From the NCBI RefSeq assembly GCF_905115235.1, contig NC_051852.1, positions 30,391,199-30,455,198 on the forward strand: a stretch of 64,000 nt of DNA, written 5' to 3'. Both the position numbers and the translations under genes were made by a program. The DNA comes from Hermetia illucens (Eukaryota > Arthropoda > Insecta > Diptera > Stratiomyidae). Below are positions 21,200-33,299 of this stretch, in pieces (position 1 is the stretch's first letter; every line of letters starts with the position of its first letter). The notes under the pieces are model-generated. The model saw only the letters and a program-made list of their open reading frames with translations. It was not told the origin of the DNA and made no database searches.

Positions 21200-23757
21200 G
21201 ATGATGATGATCGCTACACGGGAAACAACTTGTTACGAAGACACAACAGGCGCCTCGGATTGAACGGATTACACAACGACGAACCCGGCAACGACAAAGG
21301 AATAACGATTTGTGCATCTTCTCATGAAACGTGCACTCCCTGAATAGAGATGAAGCTAGAAGTAGCTAGCCAATACCCTGCTCCACTATAGGGCTGATGT
21401 AACAGCGTTACAGGAGATACGCTGAACAAGGACCGGTTTCCTGGAGAAGAGTTACTACACCATACATTATAGCGGTCATCCAGTAAACCATGTGCTCGGG
21501 ATAGGTTTCTTAATCAGCCAAAAAATGAAACCTGCTGTTATCGGCTATGAAAACATAAGCGAACGGCTATGCACTCTGCGCTTGCTAGGCAAATTTAGAA
21601 TTATAAGCCTTATTAACGTTCCCTATAGAGGATTGCAGAGTCGGAGAAGGATACCTTCTACGAGGCAGTAGAACGAACCCTCGAAACCTGTCCCAAGTAT
21701 GATATCAAAATCATACTTGATAATTTTAACAGCCAGGTAGGGTCGCAGCCCGTATTCAGGCGATATGTCGACTCCCATAGCTTATATCAAAATACAAATG
21801 ATAACGGACTGCGTATTATTCAATTACCAGTGTCACACGAAATGGTTGTTGGAAGTACCTGGTAGCGCGGAAAGGTTCAGGTTCCACAAACATACGTGGG
21901 CCTCTCCAGACGAGACCGCACTGCTGATTGAACGCCGCCACCTCTCAGTCTTGATGAATGTCAGAACATATAGGGGGGCCAATATAGACTCGGATCACTA
22001 TTTCATTGGCATGGTGCTCCCAGTTCGAATTACAACACCGCCTACAATCGCCTCTAACAATAAGATGAGAGTGAATACTGAAGCCATTCACTACAGAGCC
22101 GTCCGTAAAACCTATAAGGGGGAAATGGATGCCGCAATAACCGTAGCTAACAGATATCCTGGAGATGAAGCATCAACAAATGATCTTCACAATCACTTGA
22201 AGAACGTTATCATAAATACGTCCACAAACATAATTGGCTCCAGCCGCAGAAAGAGTCGGAACGACTGGTTTAACGATGAATATAAGCTAGAAACGCAACG
22301 GAAGAATGCTGCATACCGAGTAATGTTGCATTCTTAAAGGACGCGAGCACGCACGGACACTTGTCACTTGTCCGGCAAGCGGAGAAGCGACTTCACAGAC
22401 GGTAAGAAGTACAGAGAGCAACCCCACCAGCCGCGGAAGTTCTACCAAAAAGTCAGCAAGATGACGCCTTACACTCCTCGATGTTCATCCTGCCGAGACA
22501 AAGAGGGAAATCTGAGCAGCAACTATAGAGGTATCACGTTGCTGAGTAACATCTATAAGATAGCCCCATACGCCCAGAACGTCATTGGCCCATACCAAAG
22601 AGGCTTCACACCAGATAAATCAGCAACAAATCAAATAATCTCTCTGCGGCAAGCGATGGAAAAACTGTTGGAATATAGACATCAGTTGCACCCTCTATTC
22701 ATCGACTTTAAAGCCGCCTATGAGAATTCGGAATCCCGACGAAATTGATAAGATAATATAAGATCTACGACAAGGGGATGCCCTATCATGCGTCCTTTTT
22801 AACCTGGCCCTCGAGAAAGTGATCCGTGATGCTGAAGTAAATGCAAGAGGAGCGATCCTCTTTAAAACCACCCAACTACTGACCTATGCTGATGATATCA
22901 ACATCATAGGAAGAATGTCCCGAGACGTACATACTGCCAGATCGAGCAGGCAGCGCGAGATCTTGGGCTGTACATCAACGAAGGCAAGACAAAATATAGG
23001 GTGGCAACGTCAGCACCAAAAACCAACCAAACAACAACATCAAACCGCACTGGTCAAACGGGAAGAATAAAGATAGAAAACTACAACTTTGAGACCGTTG
23101 ATAATTTGTCCTATTTAGGGTCGAAAATCACAACCGATAGCAGCTACGATGATGAAATCCGCGGACGGTTGTTGGAAGCCAACAGCTTACAAAAATTGTT
23201 CCCCTTGAAACGTCTGACCATAGGGTCAAAGCTCCTACTGTGCGAGACTATGAACGTGCCAGTCCTCGTGTATTCCTCAGAAACCTGGGTCCTTAGCAAA
23301 AAAAAATTCCTCCACGTATTCTTCGGAGACTTGGGTTCTTAGCAAGAACAATTTCGAACTCTTGGCCGCGTTCGAGAGAAGAATCCCCCGGAGAATTTTT
23401 GGCCCCCTACATGAAGATGGACGATTCCCTCGCCTACATAATGGTGGAATCTATGAGCGATACAATGACCGCCTGGTTGTGGATAAAATCCCGCTCAATA
23501 GGTTACGGTGAGCTGTTCACTTAATCCGTATGGATCAGGATGATCCACCCCGGAAATTCTTTAATGGCAATATTTATGGTAGAAAAAGAAAACGAGGCAG
23601 ACCCTGCCTGAGATGAAGCGATGGCGTAGGTCAGGACGCCAAACAGGGATATCGAATTGGTGAAGCTTATCACAAAACCGGGGTATCTGGAGTTCCTTAA
23701 TAAGGCAAGCCTAGACCGGATACCGGTTGTTGCGCCGTTGATGATGATGATGAAATC
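21200..23757 (+). mobile_element. RTE-type LINE, family 1, copy d (5'-truncated)
   Basis: The copy runs from the segment just before the endonuclease (about 21205) to the GAT-repeat tail at 23741-23757. Endonuclease pieces lie at 21380-21730 (HYTIYYSGHPVNHVLGIG) and the target-recognition part at 21830-22330 (HTWASPDETALLIERRHLSV). The RT lies at 22490-23340 (NYRGITLLSNIYKIAPYAQN, LTYADDINIIGRM, FETVDNLSYLGSKITTDSS) and the C-terminal piece at 23340-23720. A segment joining the EN/linker and RT is shortened, and multiple frames are needed, so it is dead. Confidence 0.85.
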
Positions 23758-23971
23758 ATGAGAGCAGACTTTGCTAGATCAACACCCCGAAACTGCAATT
23801 CATATCGACTATCGCCAAGCTTTCCAGAATACTAACTCACAGTACCACAAAAGGGAGGGGAGTGCTCCCCAGAAATCCACCATCCAACTTTGCTTAGACC
23901 CAGAGTGTCCAGCTTATATCACCGAAATTCTCATTAAAGTTGGGGAAAGCGTACATTCTAGGAAATAGCCC

Positions 23972-24397
23972 TCAAGTTTCTATCCCTTTTAGTCGCCTTC
24001 TATGACAAGCATGGAGTACTTTGACTACATTCTGAAGCCCCAGATCAATATGAGAGAAATTAATGTCCACTCGTAAATAATCATAAAGTTGTAATCTTTC
24101 AACTCTTATGTACTTTTTTTTCAACAAATGTTGGAAGGCAGCTGATAAGGTGGTTAGAGCTTTGTACTCGTTGTCTTCATAAATTATTTCAGCCACAGAT
24201 ACCACGATTCCAACACCAGTACTGAAAGGTGCCTCACGGAGAATACTACGTTCCGAATAGAAATTATTTATAAAGTGAATATTTTCAAGGTGTATCTTAA
24301 GTAGTTTCAATGTAAGTCCTGTTTGAAATGAATCCCCGGTTAAAGTAATAATTTTATGCTTGAAATTCAATTTAGGGGGCACACATTTCTATAATTA
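23972..24397 (-). CDS. Unidentified open frame, possibly an exon or decayed gene
   Basis: A minus-strand frame of about 140 codons has no in-frame ATG at its start. The frame is preceded by AATTATAG at 24398-24405, which could be a splice acceptor, and ends at a stop near 23972. The protein looks natural in composition (TLTGDSFQTGLTLKLLKIHL; STGVGIVVSVAEIIYEDNEY; RVERLQLYDYLRVDINFSHI) with alternating hydrophobic and charged residues. I recognise no domain. It lies head-on to CYP4 gene 2 with only about 200 bases between. It may be a retro-copied or stranded exon, an unknown transposon gene, or chance. Confidence 0.3.
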
Positions 24398-24605
24398 TTT
24401 ATATCTGATAAGTTAAAAAAGTGCTAGTAATGCTTGTTTATTTCTTAATTTGATAATACATAATATCAATCAAAAATATGATTCATTAATCTAATCAGGC
24501 CAAGTTTTAAAGTCTATCATACCTCTTGTAATATAATAACTAATTTTGAAATCGATAGAACTTTTATTTTAGTGATCAGATCAAGATACAATCCCCATCT
24601 TGAAG

Positions 24606-27600
24606 ATGCTGCTGACTATAGCGGTAGTGGTGGTGTCTCTGCTAGTTTTCTTGGACTGGCTGAGCAAGAAAAGGCGTAACGATGCGTCTGCTGAAATACC
24701 TGGTCCAGCAATCCTCCCTATCTTCGGAAATTACTTTATGTTCACAATGTTTAATACGAAAGGTAGGCTATAGTATAAGTATAACTCCTAAACTAGATAG
24801 TTCTACGTTTATGATTTTACCCAATTACAGATGTTATGAAAGTCATGAAGCACCATGACATACTGTATAATGGCTTCTCCCGTACCTGGTTTTTCAACAG
24901 ACTATCCGTCCTGATGTCCCGGCCGAAGGACCTCGAAATTGTTCTCAGTAGTACCAGGCACATCAAAAAGGGTATGCTGTATGATATTCTTGGTTTGTGG
25001 TTGGGCCAAGGACTCCTAACAAGCACAGGATCAAAATGGCACTCAAGACGCAAAGTTATCACTCCAGCATTTCACTTCAAAATTCTAGAACAATTTGTGG
25101 ATATCTTCGACCAACAGAGTACGATTCTTGTAAAACAATTGAAAAAGCATTCTATCGAAGAAAAACCTTTCAACGTGTATCCTTACATTACATTAGCTGC
25201 TTTGGATGTTGTTTGTGGTAAGCCCATATTCTTTTCTGAATCCTAATGCTATCAGGGACCTTCAAAACGGAACATTCAATCTTTCTTTCAGAAACTGCCA
25301 TGGGTGTGAAAGTTAACGCTCAAACCGATCCAGGTTGCGAATATGTGCGAGCAGTTTCTGAGTACGATTTTTCATATAAGATCCTCAATCACCGTTATTT
25401 ATGAAACAATTCATCCTTTTCAGCATAACAGAAATAATTATGCATCGCCTGGCGAACAATTTTATTCAAAACGATCTACTGTTCGCTATTTTTGCATCTA
25501 AAGAAAAAAGGAGACAGGATGAGGCCCTAAAAATACTCCACCGTTTTACAGAAAGAGTCATTGAACGACGACGTGTTTCGTTAGAAAAGGAGTTAGCCGA
25601 AAAGCAATCAATAGGTAATATGTGTAAAGAGATCAGGATAGAAAGGAGAAGGGATCTCTTGTCAGTGTGCACCAAACCTTAATTGTTACTATTATCGTAA
25701 CCTTCACTAACTTTCGAGCCACTTAGTACGTTATTATTTATATCCAGTTACTTTAGTTTAGTGAGGGGAGCCGCAACTACAAGCACTCAGGCCTTTTGTG
25801 AGGCCCATTGCAGTACCCCCTACAGTCATGTATTTAATGGCCTCTCATCTACGGCGTTAGCATTCTTTTTAGAATCTATGAAGAAGCAGAGAGTGCCCCG
25901 ATTTTTCGTTGAAGAAGACCTTACCGAGGTATCTCCATCTGAGATATGAGCAGCTCTATACCAACTGGCCTGGTATGATGTTACTATTTAGTGCTAATAA
26001 CACTGCCTAACTGTTGGAATAGATTCCAATAGTGTGATGCGGTCATTTTTGTCACAAGCATTCTTCTGTTGCCAATGAAATGGCATATACCCAAGCCTGC
26101 CTAAATCGGGGTAGAAATGGAGGGATTCCGTCCGAGGTCCGTAGTTATCTCGGGAGCTCCCTGACTTCTTTTTTTTTTCTTCAGCCTTTGTCCCGTTCAC
26201 AAGCGGGGTCGGCTCGTCGTGATCGGCTTCGCCATTTGGCTCTATCGAATGCCTGATCTGGGTGCAATCTCGAGGCTTTCAAATCCCCATCCAGCGTATC
26301 AAGCCACCGTTGCTTAGGTCTGCATTTTGGTCGTTTACCATCGACTTCGATGTTCAGACCAATCTTGGCAAGTGAATTCTCGTTTGCACGAATTGCGTGA
26401 CCATACCATCGAAGACGCCTCTCTCGCAACTTTTCCACGATTGGTGCAACCCCATAACGATCGCGGATATCCTCATTTCGGATGTGATCTAAACGTGTGA
26501 CGCCACTAGTCCAACGTAGCATCTTCGTCTCCATTACCGCAAGACGCCGTTCATTGTCTTTTATGGTCGGCCAACACTCAGAACCATAGAGAGCGACTGA
26601 ACGGACGACATTGCGGTAAATTTTAGATTTGAGACGCTCGTTGATACGTCGATCACAAAGGACACCAGTTGTGGAACGCCACTTCATCCAGGTTGCGTTA
26701 ATGCGTAAAGCAATTTCATAACGCAGTTCTCCATTGGCTAATAGCGTTGACCCGAGGTATTTAAATCGCTCAGTTCTGGGCAGATCACTGCCGCTGACAG
26801 TGATTATGCCTGTTTCATGGGGATCGGTCGTCAAAAACTCAGTTTTGTTTAAATTCAATCTGAGACCGTGTTGCATGAGGCGATCATTCTATTTTTGAAC
26901 AAGTTGCTCGAGATCATTTTTGCTATCAGATGCTAGGAAAACATCATCTGCATAAAGCAGTGTGTAGGGCGCTGGACGTTGGATATCCCGTGTGACGGTG
27001 TCCATAACAAGGACAAAGAGGAGTGGTGAGAGGGCACTTCCTTGATGAACACCAACAGAGACACGAAGCGGTTTTGATACACCCGCCATACTTCGAACTT
27101 TACTTTTCGGATCGTGGTAGAGCAATTGAACCCAGCGCACGAGTTCTTCTGGCACGAAGTGTTTTCGTAAAGCATACCAGATGAGTTCGTGTGGTACACG
27201 GTCAAACGCTTTCTCTAGATCCAGAAATGCAATGTAAAGAGAGCGATGCTTCTCACGGTGTTTCTCCATGAGTAACCGCGCAGCGTGTATTGCGTCAGTA
27301 GTTCCGCAGTTCTTGACAAATCCGGCTTGATTCACGGTTATTTCAACGATTTCGCGAATACGGTTGTCAAGAATGCGTTCAAAAATCTTCATGGTATGGG
27401 AAAGTAACCGGATCGGACGGTAATTTGAACATTCTGCTGGGCTACCTTTCTTTTTCTCCCTGACTATCACCCCAGATCCGTATAATCTTCACCCCGGACC
27501 CGAATTTTTCTCTACGGCCCCACATATACCTAGAACATGATAGTAATTTTTTCAACAGACGAGGGCTGTTTCATAATTCTGAGAACACGCTTGTGCCCGA

Positions 27601-30600
27601 TCCGCCTTCGACTACTGATCCGTCGGTGAAGGTTATAAATTCTATAATCCCGAAAGATTTGGGGCAATTTATTGACCATTCTTCCATTTTGGTGGTTATA
27701 ACAGAGTATATCTTCTTAAAGACAAATCTGGAAACCATATGATCGGCAGGCATCAGAGCCACCAAATGTCTCCCAAAGAATTTCCCGATGAACGCATCAC
27801 CAGTAATATCAAGCCTATGTATATGCATCGTTAGCTGCTTTCGAGTGCTTCGGTTAGCATAGTTCTCATTGCCAGGGTAATAATAAAAATAATAAACCAG
27901 TATACATGGTCGGTTGGCACACAGCATAAATTAGGTCATTAGTCGGCCGGAGGAATTTCCACCCTTCCTCACTGCGGGGATTACGTACCTTATCCCTAAG
28001 AAGGACACGGTGCACGACCCCGCGGACACAAGACCTATTACTTGCTTACCAACCCTCTACAAATTCATCCGTTATTAGTGGAAGGGTCAATGCGCACCTC
28101 GAGACCAACAACATTCTTCCGAGGAGCAGAAGGGCTGCCCAGTTGGGTCAAGGGGTTGCAAAGAGCAACTCATTATCGACTCGGTAGTTGTAGGACAAGC
28201 AACTGGAAGCCAAAGAAACCTCTTAAGTTGCTATATCGATTATGCCAAGGCTTTTGATAATGTTCCGAATACCTGGCTAATCGATATCCTACATCTGTAT
28301 CGCATTGATCCGAAACTAATAAAGTTTTTGGCGACAGTCAAGGAAGGGTGGTTTACCACTTTATCAATGCGTACATCTGACTAATACCTCAGAGCCCATC
28401 CGTATACGAAGGGGCATCTTCCAGGGGATTCGTTGAGTCCCCTTTGGTTTCACTGAACCCCCTTTCATGGCTACTGAATGATGCTAGAGGGCATGGTTTT
28501 GCAATAAAGTATGCACCAACGGAAAATTTCGATGCAGAGGAATGGAGGCTCCGTACGAGCAACTTAATGTAGTCCAGTCAGTAAGTTCATTACGATCAGC
28601 CTGGGTGATCTGAATGCCAGGATGAGTGAAAAGTTTCCAGCTTCCCACAACTTCGATAGCCTCATCATTGGCGATAAACGGCTCAAGCATAGAATCTTCC
28701 ATAAGGACACTTGTGTTCAAACTGACCAGCAACATAGCAATATAATCAAATCGACCACATCGTGGTCAGTAGTAAATTTAGGAGCTATTTTCTGGATGTG
28801 CGAAACAAAAGAAACGCTGATATTGGCTTTGGGCATGATAATGGCTTGATGCTCCGCACATTGTGTCCACAACTCCTCGCAGGGATGAGGAGGATCAACC
28901 CTTGAAGCTCAACACATACCTCTGTCGGAAACCGGCTGTCGTTCGGTTTACCATTCTGACTGGACGGCAGTCATCTTGAACAGCGCTTGCCACGGTATAT
29001 TGATGAGTTTTGAGCCACACTCAAAATGTTGCTGTAAATTGAAAGTGGATCAGCAAGTGTAAGAAACTGAAGGCTTTTGTTTCCCCTGCAAGTAGGACGA
29101 AAGTTATGCGCTTGAAGTCCGGTATTGCAGCAAACCTCGAGAATTGCAACGTAACGTATCGCTCGATTTCTCATTCATAATGGTGAGCAGTTGAGGAGGT
29201 CAGGGCAACATTTCACCACAGTTTTCATTCGTCTTCCGTGAAGCTCCAGCAGTGTAGAGTAGAGAGAGTTGTTACTTCCCCTCGTTCATAAATCCCAGGA
29301 GTCTAAAATGTGTCCCAGCAGAAGGGGTGATAGTCAAAATTCCGAAAAAGAGCAAACATCTCGAATGCGACAATTGAAGGGGTTTTTTACATGTTTCCTG
29401 CTATCACGAAGGTATTAGCTAAAACCTTCCAGGATCGCATCCGCCCAGGCCACATTAACCCTCCAAATCACTGTGGACCACCATGCGAAGTTTAGATCAC
29501 CTCATCTCCTCTTTATCAATTTCGAGGAAGCTTTCAACAGCGCGAACTGGGATCTGGAATGCTTTACGCTGAAGGTACATTCCGAAGAAACTAACATATT
29601 TGGGCGCACATGTTTCATCAAAATAAAATCTCAGAGGAAGTGAATGAAGGTTGCTACTTGCCAGCCATAATTTTTTTTTTCGCGATATCGTTGAAGTTCC
29701 TAATGCTATCGTGGTTGAAGAACGTGGAGGAATTTAATAGAATATGTTCTCTTCTCTCACTTATGACATCTGCTTGCTTTCTCATCGAATCATAGACCTT
29801 GTCCAAATGGCTCTAGATTTGGAGAAAAAACCAAGCGCATTCAGACTGAAGATAAATACCAACAAAATCAAGGTTCTCAGCCTGACTGGTCATAGCATTC
29901 TTCCTATGAGTAGAATATCGAAAGCGTTTGTCAATTTGTATATCTCACAAGCGTTTCTTCTGCGAGTGGTGGTACTGAAACTGATGTTGTTCAACGCATT
30001 AACAGCACTAAATCCGCCTTCGCTGTTTTATCCAAAATTGCAACTATCTTATCACCAGCATTAAATGCTGTTCCGCACCAGTATTCTCTCTGCACTATTA
30101 TATGGGAGTGGTACATGGAAAGTGGCCGCTGCTGTTATTCAAAAAGCTTTCATTAATTCATGTATGCATGCAAAACAATAACCAATGAAGAACTTGGTCA
30201 GCAAACTGGCCAGATACCCGTAGACATGTTGGCCAAGAAGTGGAGGTAACAGTGGATAAGCCACACATTAAGGAAGAGCAACAATTCCATTGTGGTATAT
30301 GTCACAAAATGGAATCCACACACATCCGGGAATCAACAGATATGGCGCGTTGATGTGGTTGACGCATTATGTATACATACATACTCCCATATAATTGATA
30401 GCTATCTCACCTTCATATATGACAATCTCAGCTTACTGAAAGTACCTGTCGAGATCATCACCATATACCAGTTAACCTTCTCCGTATGGTGTGTGGAGGG
30501 TGTGTGTGTGTGTTTGGAGAAAAAATTAAGGTCCAAGGTGAAAATCATGAGGAAAAACCGAGCAAAATTTCTCGAAATTCTATTGAGGGCCTAGTAGACC

Positions 30601-31648
30601 ACCCCGTCTAGTCAGGCCTAGGTGCCCCTTATACTCGCGAATAAGACCCTCCCATCCGTACGCCATCCTACATCCTTTATGACCTTATTTACTTTTCCTA
30701 CAGCAGAGCCTTCTAAGCCAGAGCCTCCTTCTCATCAAATGACTGTTTCCAAAGATGTTTCCCGAGCAATTCACCATACGAAATACCTCCATCACTGTGA
30801 AATAAAATTTTGCCTCTGCGCCTAAATTTTTTAAATACTTGGATTCCTACAATTACAGATGACCCTGCCGACGACATTGGATCAAAGAAGAAAGTGCCCT
30901 TGCTAGATATTCTCCTCCAATCAACTATCAATGGACAACCCCTTACAAATGCCGACATTCGAGAAGAAGTTGATACCTTCATGTTTGAAGGCCACGACAC
31001 AACCACATCTGGTATTTGTTACGTCCTTTATCTTCTATCACGACATCCCGACGTCCAGAAGAAATTATTCCAAGAAATTCGTGGAGTAATTGGCAATGAT
31101 AAAGAAATACCAATGACTTTCAAAGATTTACAGGAATTAAAGTATATGGAGTGTGTTATTAAGGAATCCTTAAGGATGTATCCCCCAGTGCCAATTATTT
31201 TGAGGGAATTCACAGAAGATACCAATATAAGTAAGAGAAAATCTGACATTTCAAATTATTATTAATAAAATAATAAATAACAAAAATAATTTATAAAATA
31301 TTTACAGATGGTTACGTGGTCCCAGAAGGAACTCAGCTGACTATACCGATTTACTTAATGATGAAAAACCCAGACATTTTCGCTGATCCTGAAACATTCA
31401 ATCCAGACCGACACACACTAGAAAATTCGACGGAAAAGGTCAATCCTTACGCGTATATCCCATTTAGTGCTGGCCCCCGAAATTGTATTGGTCAGAAATT
31501 TGCTATGCTGGAGATGAAAAGTGCGATAACTAAGGTATTGAGACACTATGAACTATTGCCTTTGGGCGAGGCTCCTGATCCAGTGATTAATCTTGTAATG
31601 AGATCAACAAATGGTGTTAATATAGGGATCAGGCAAAGAGTGTATTAA
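24606..31648 (+). CDS. Cytochrome P450, CYP4 family (gene 2 of a tandem pair)
   Basis: The six exons are 24606-24762, 24831-25217, 25292-25361, 25424-25614, 30859-31230 and 31308-31648, giving 505 residues with all phases consistent. Exons 1-4 and 6 have exactly the lengths of the gene 1 exons (157, 387, 70, 191, 341), and exon 5 is 6 bases shorter. Motifs: an anchor (MLLTIAVVVVSLLVFLDW), EIPGP hinge, I-helix [33 protein letters not shown], and heme loop [12 protein letters not shown] (Cys about 452). Intron 4 has grown to 5.2 kb and is filled with LINE fragments, while the other introns stay under 80 bp. Differences from gene 1 in exon 2 are mostly at third codon positions, so both copies look maintained by selection. 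The substrate is unknown. Confidence 0.93.
25615..26160. other. Start of CYP4 gene 2 intron 4; no gene seen
   Basis: Donor GTAATA at 25615. The rest up to the RTE element has no recognised content. Confidence 0.4.
26165..27475 (-). mobile_element. RTE-clade LINE, family 2, copy ii (inside CYP4 intron)
   Basis: Two minus-strand frames (26889-27470 and 26181-26876), separated by one stop at about 26886-26890, together cover the RT with LLYADDVFLASD and the C-terminal region. The text is close to copy i at 5700-7320. The 3' end is an A-rich tail (complement GACAAAGGCTGAAG then A-run, at 26168-26195). The endonuclease is missing, so the copy is 5'-truncated. It is oriented opposite to the host gene. 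Confidence 0.9.
27540..27930 (-). mobile_element. LINE RNase H fragment (I/LOA-like)
   Basis: The minus strand encodes IIEFITFTDGSVVEGGSGTS then VFSEL (27571-27680), the first acidic motif of a LINE RNase H. Preceding sequence reads like its upstream linker (KIYSVITTKMEEWSINCPKS). Only the start of the domain is present. Confidence 0.55.
27940..28480 (+). mobile_element. LINE reverse-transcriptase fragment with EQKGC motif
   Basis: Plus-strand pieces read TRPITCLPTLYKFI, EEQKGC, GCKEQLIIDSVVVGQATGSQ, YIDYAKAFDNVPNTWLIDIL and LPGDSLSPLWFH. The RT blocks are in order but interrupted by stops and frame shifts. The EQKGC...GCKEQLIID signature is, as I recall, typical of elements in the R2/R4-like part of the LINE tree. 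The clade is uncertain. It lies inside CYP4 gene 2 intron 4. Confidence 0.55.
28485..29355. other. Intronic; no gene recognised
   Basis: The stretch at 28600-28850 may be decayed endonuclease sequence (SLGDLNARMSEKFP resembles an LGDxNA block), but nothing else supports it. Confidence 0.35.
29360..30370 (+). mobile_element. RTE-like LINE, family 3, copy i (decayed)
   Basis: Plus-strand pieces follow the order of an RTE-type RT: ITKVLAKTFQDRIRP near 29400, ICLLSHRI(I)DLVQMALDLE near 29770, FRLKINTNKIKVLSLTGHSI near 29840, and SALLYGSGTWKVAA near 30090. The C-terminal part lies up to about 30360. Frames shift several times and the palm block is poorly preserved. It is inside CYP4 gene 2 intron 4. 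Relatives lie at 43355-43570, 47300-49460 and 57545-58015. Confidence 0.7.
30375..30858. other. End of CYP4 gene 2 intron 4; no gene seen
   Basis: It contains a GTGTGTGTGTG run at about 30505-30515 and ends in the acceptor AATTACAG at 30851-30858. Confidence 0.45.
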
Positions 31649-31689
31649 CTCTTCAATTTAAAGTCCTTTTCTGTGTTAGTAATTTTGTC

Positions 31690-31695
31690 AATAAA
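31690..31695 (+). terminator. Poly(A) signal of CYP4 gene 2
   Basis: AATAAA lies 42 bases after the stop codon. Confidence 0.7.
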
Positions 31696-31959
31696 GTTCT
31701 AGGAAAGTAGTCAAATTTTGAGTTATTATAATGTCACTCCCTCTCTGGACAGAACTGAAGAAAGGAAGTAATTATTATTATTTACCACTCTAGAGAACAT
31801 GCACAAAAGAAGGTGGATGCGGTATCAAAAATTAGTGAGATTGAGTCGTCCAGTATAACCAACTCGTGAAATTTCCATATTAATGTGAATAGATGGAGGA
31901 AATCTACTATATTAAGTCGATAGACTTACTTTGGAAGGAAGAACAAAAACAAATTCTTT

Positions 31960-32175
31960 GGACGCATGACAAGCGAGGCCCGCTCGTCGGGATCGGTTTC
32001 GCCATTTGGCTCTATCGAATGCCTGATCTGGGTGCAATCTCGAGGCTTCTAAATCCCCATCCAGCGTATCAAGCCACCGTTGTTTCGGCCTGCCTTTTGA
32101 TCGTTTACAATCGACTTCTCTTCGAATTCTCGTTAGCGCGAATTGCGTAACCACACCATCGAAAACTAATGATAT
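31960..32175 (-). mobile_element. RTE-clade LINE, family 2, copy iii (3' scrap)
   Basis: The minus strand encodes KRSKGRPKQRWLDTLDGDLE and ASRLHPDQAFDRAKWRNRSR, the extreme C-terminus of the family-2 ORF. Nothing upstream remains. Confidence 0.75.
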
Positions 32176-32179
32176 GATT

Positions 32180-32480
32180 ACAGCGTTTATCAAAACGCAG
32201 CCTGTCGTCCTAAACAAAATTTGATTCAGATAGAATTTAGACTACCAAGTCTAGGAGGAGGTGTAGAAGGTTAGCGCGTCTCGATCGGATTTACCACTTT
32301 CATCAGTCATAAGCGTGACACTGACTGCTATTTTGGATTCCTTTGGGTCATTTTCGTAAGTAAGCCCTCCATTTTAGACAGGTCGATAGGACTGAAGGTA
32401 TTCACACCGGATTTATTTTGTTCGATCTCCAGAAACTCTGCTTTCTCTAGAGGTATAGCATCCGGTGATCACTTCATTTT
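32180..32480. other. No gene recognised
   Basis: Possibly decayed LINE sequence on the minus strand, but no motif is secure. Confidence 0.3.
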
Positions 32481-32484
32481 TCAT

Positions 32485-33122
32485 TTCATTTTTTGCTAAG
32501 GACCCAAGTCTCCGAGGAATACATAAGGACTGGCAAGATCATAGTCTTGTACAGTAAGGGCTTTGACCCTATTGTGAGACGTTTCGAGCGAAACCTGAAA
32601 TAGGCTCCGTTGGCAGCCAACAATCGTGCGTGGATTTAATCGACATAGCTGTTATCCGTCCCTGTCCAACGCATCTCCTGTAACGCTGTTACATCAGCTC
32701 TATATTGGGACAGGGTATCGGCTAGCTGTTCAGCAGCTTCATCTCTGTAGAGGGAGCGCACGTTCCATGAGAAAATGCGCAAATCGGTATTCCTTTGTCG
32801 TTTCCGGGTTCTTCGTTGTGTTATCCATCCAGTCCGAGGCTTCGTAACAAGTTGTTTTCCATGTAGAGTTGTCAGCCTTACCCAACCCCCAACCCGGAGG
32901 ACCAGTTGGTACAATTTGTCCCGTTTTTAGGCGCGGGAGACTCCCCTTCATCCTTCTCCGTCTGCAGCTTTTCGTTAAAAAAGAGCTCCCAGCGGTCACC
33001 ACGTGGAGTTGGAGATAGGGTTTGGTAGTAGAGCTGTTGGTGTTGGTTCGGCAGGCGTTTCCCAGGTTTTATGCTCCGTCGTTCACGTTTTGCTCTGGGA
33101 CCTATACTGCCCTTTGACCACC
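32485..33122 (-). mobile_element. RTE-type LINE, family 1, copy e (internally deleted)
   Basis: The right end begins GTGGTCAAAGGGCAG, the same 5' start as copy c. The 5' region and start of the endonuclease follow (DLRIFSWNVRSLYRDEAAEQ, YRADVTALQEMRWTGT). At about 32655 it jumps straight into the RT connection region (32488-32650, matching 17200-17360 of copy c). Most of the endonuclease and all RT catalytic motifs are missing, and the 3' tail is absent. Confidence 0.8.
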
Positions 33123-33299
33123 GTATCCTCCTTTTGGGAGAGAGAATTAAACTCGGCCGTCCACCTGACATACCTTAGTTTATAATTGGTGAGAAGCTGA
33201 GTACTGCACTCATAGTGCTAACGATCAGAAGATTTCGATTTTTTTCAACAATGGAAACTGTAGAAACGAAACCATGCTGTAAATAAAAAATAATTGGCA

